From the NCBI RefSeq assembly GCF_023516595.1, contig NZ_JAMGBG010000023.1, positions 1 to 64,000 of the forward strand: 64,000 nt of DNA, read 5' to 3'. Position 1 is the first letter of the stretch. Each line of letters begins with the position of its first letter. Below are positions 63,754-64,000 of the stretch, piece after piece. A model generated the notes under the pieces. That model was not told the DNA's origin, did not search any database, and saw only the letters and a list, made by a program, of their open reading frames with translations. The DNA is from Streptomyces neyagawaensis. GTDB lineage: Bacteria > Actinomycetota > Actinomycetes > Streptomycetales > Streptomycetaceae. The position numbers and the translations under genes were made by a program.

Positions 63754-64000
63754 CAGCAACTGCTCGCTTTCTCGTCGTCGATGAGGGGCTGTGCGGCCGC
63801 CTGACGGGCCACGCGTGCCGATGCGGGTGCCGGCCGGACCGCGCACAGCCGCTCCCGCAGTCGACGGGACACGTGGCGGCACCAAAGGGACCACATCGCC
63901 CTGCCGGGAGCGGGGTCGTCCGTGGCGTGCCAGGCCAGTTCGCGTCCGCGCGGCGCGGGCCGCAGCGCGGCCAGTGGTGCGTAGTTCTCCACCACGAACG
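63753..64000 (-). CDS. C-terminal end of an unidentified protein (5' partial)
   Basis: The minus-strand frame enters from the right edge and ends at 63753. The visible ~82 residues (VVENYAPLAALR...WSLWCRHVSRRLRERL...LIDDEKASSC) show an Arg-rich amphipathic helix and no diagnostic motif. It is translationally coupled to the flavoprotein gene. Similar couplings with ATP-grasp or carboxylate-amine ligase genes exist, but nothing here confirms that. Confidence 0.55.
   Translation of the reverse strand, partial: FVVENYAPLAALRPAPRGRELAWHATDDPAPGRAMWSLWCRHVSRRLRERLCAVRPAPASARVARQAAAQPLIDDEKASSC

Overview
The window is chromosomal DNA of a Streptomyces-type actinomycete. It is very GC-rich, uses GTG and TTG starts freely, and carries a type VII (ESX) secretion locus, SARP/AfsR-type regulators, LacI-controlled sugar operons, a sortase-anchored surface protein and rare TTA codons. 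About fifty genes are supported. No rRNA, tRNA, CRISPR array or insertion sequence was seen.

Layout, left half. The window opens inside a STAND/AfsR-like regulator. An iron(III)-type ABC importer follows, transcribed leftward (lipoprotein, fused permease, ATPase). Positions 6.9-17.4 kb hold an F420/PPOX-type protein (start codon probably ATT) and a compact ESX locus: two WXG100-superfamily proteins, a small membrane protein, EccD, an EspI/MinD-like ATPase, EccC and a conserved unknown. A divergent Hsp70 paralogue (17.6-19.3 kb) lies next to it. Positions 19.7-25.7 kb form a ribose operon (LacI regulator, RbsA, a fused permease-binding protein, RbsK, RbsD) with two identical LacI-type operators in front. 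A large SARP-ATPase regulator (25.7-29.4 kb) is divergent from a hemerythrin-PPOX gene pair. SARP-like 11-bp-spaced direct repeats lie between them.

Layout, right half. A RecD2-like helicase and citrate synthase precede a copper module (copZ-copA with a CsoR-type operator) and a divergent TetR/MMPL exporter pair. Next come an alcohol dehydrogenase, a 138-bp tandem repeat tract, a GNAT acetyltransferase and a small HTH protein. Positions 44.7-51.8 kb are a myo-inositol catabolic cluster (IolE-like; iolC, aldolase, iolB, iolD, mmsA). At 52.0-55.75 kb one polypeptide joins an exported S15-like hydrolase to a cytoplasmic ABC ATPase, followed by its permease. The last 8 kb is more accessory: a frameshifted vWA-protein remnant, a TTA-containing unknown, a degenerate cold-shock protein, an acyl-CoA synthetase, three exported proteins including an LPETG protein with DHW repeats, and a flavin monooxygenase coupled to a gene that runs off the right edge.

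Most unusual features: the hydrolase-ABC fusion; the fused ribose permease/binding protein; the Hsp70 paralogue with an altered nucleotide-site residue; the repeat tracts whose unit length is a multiple of three; the SARP-like operator; and the DHW-repeat surface protein among other small exported proteins.
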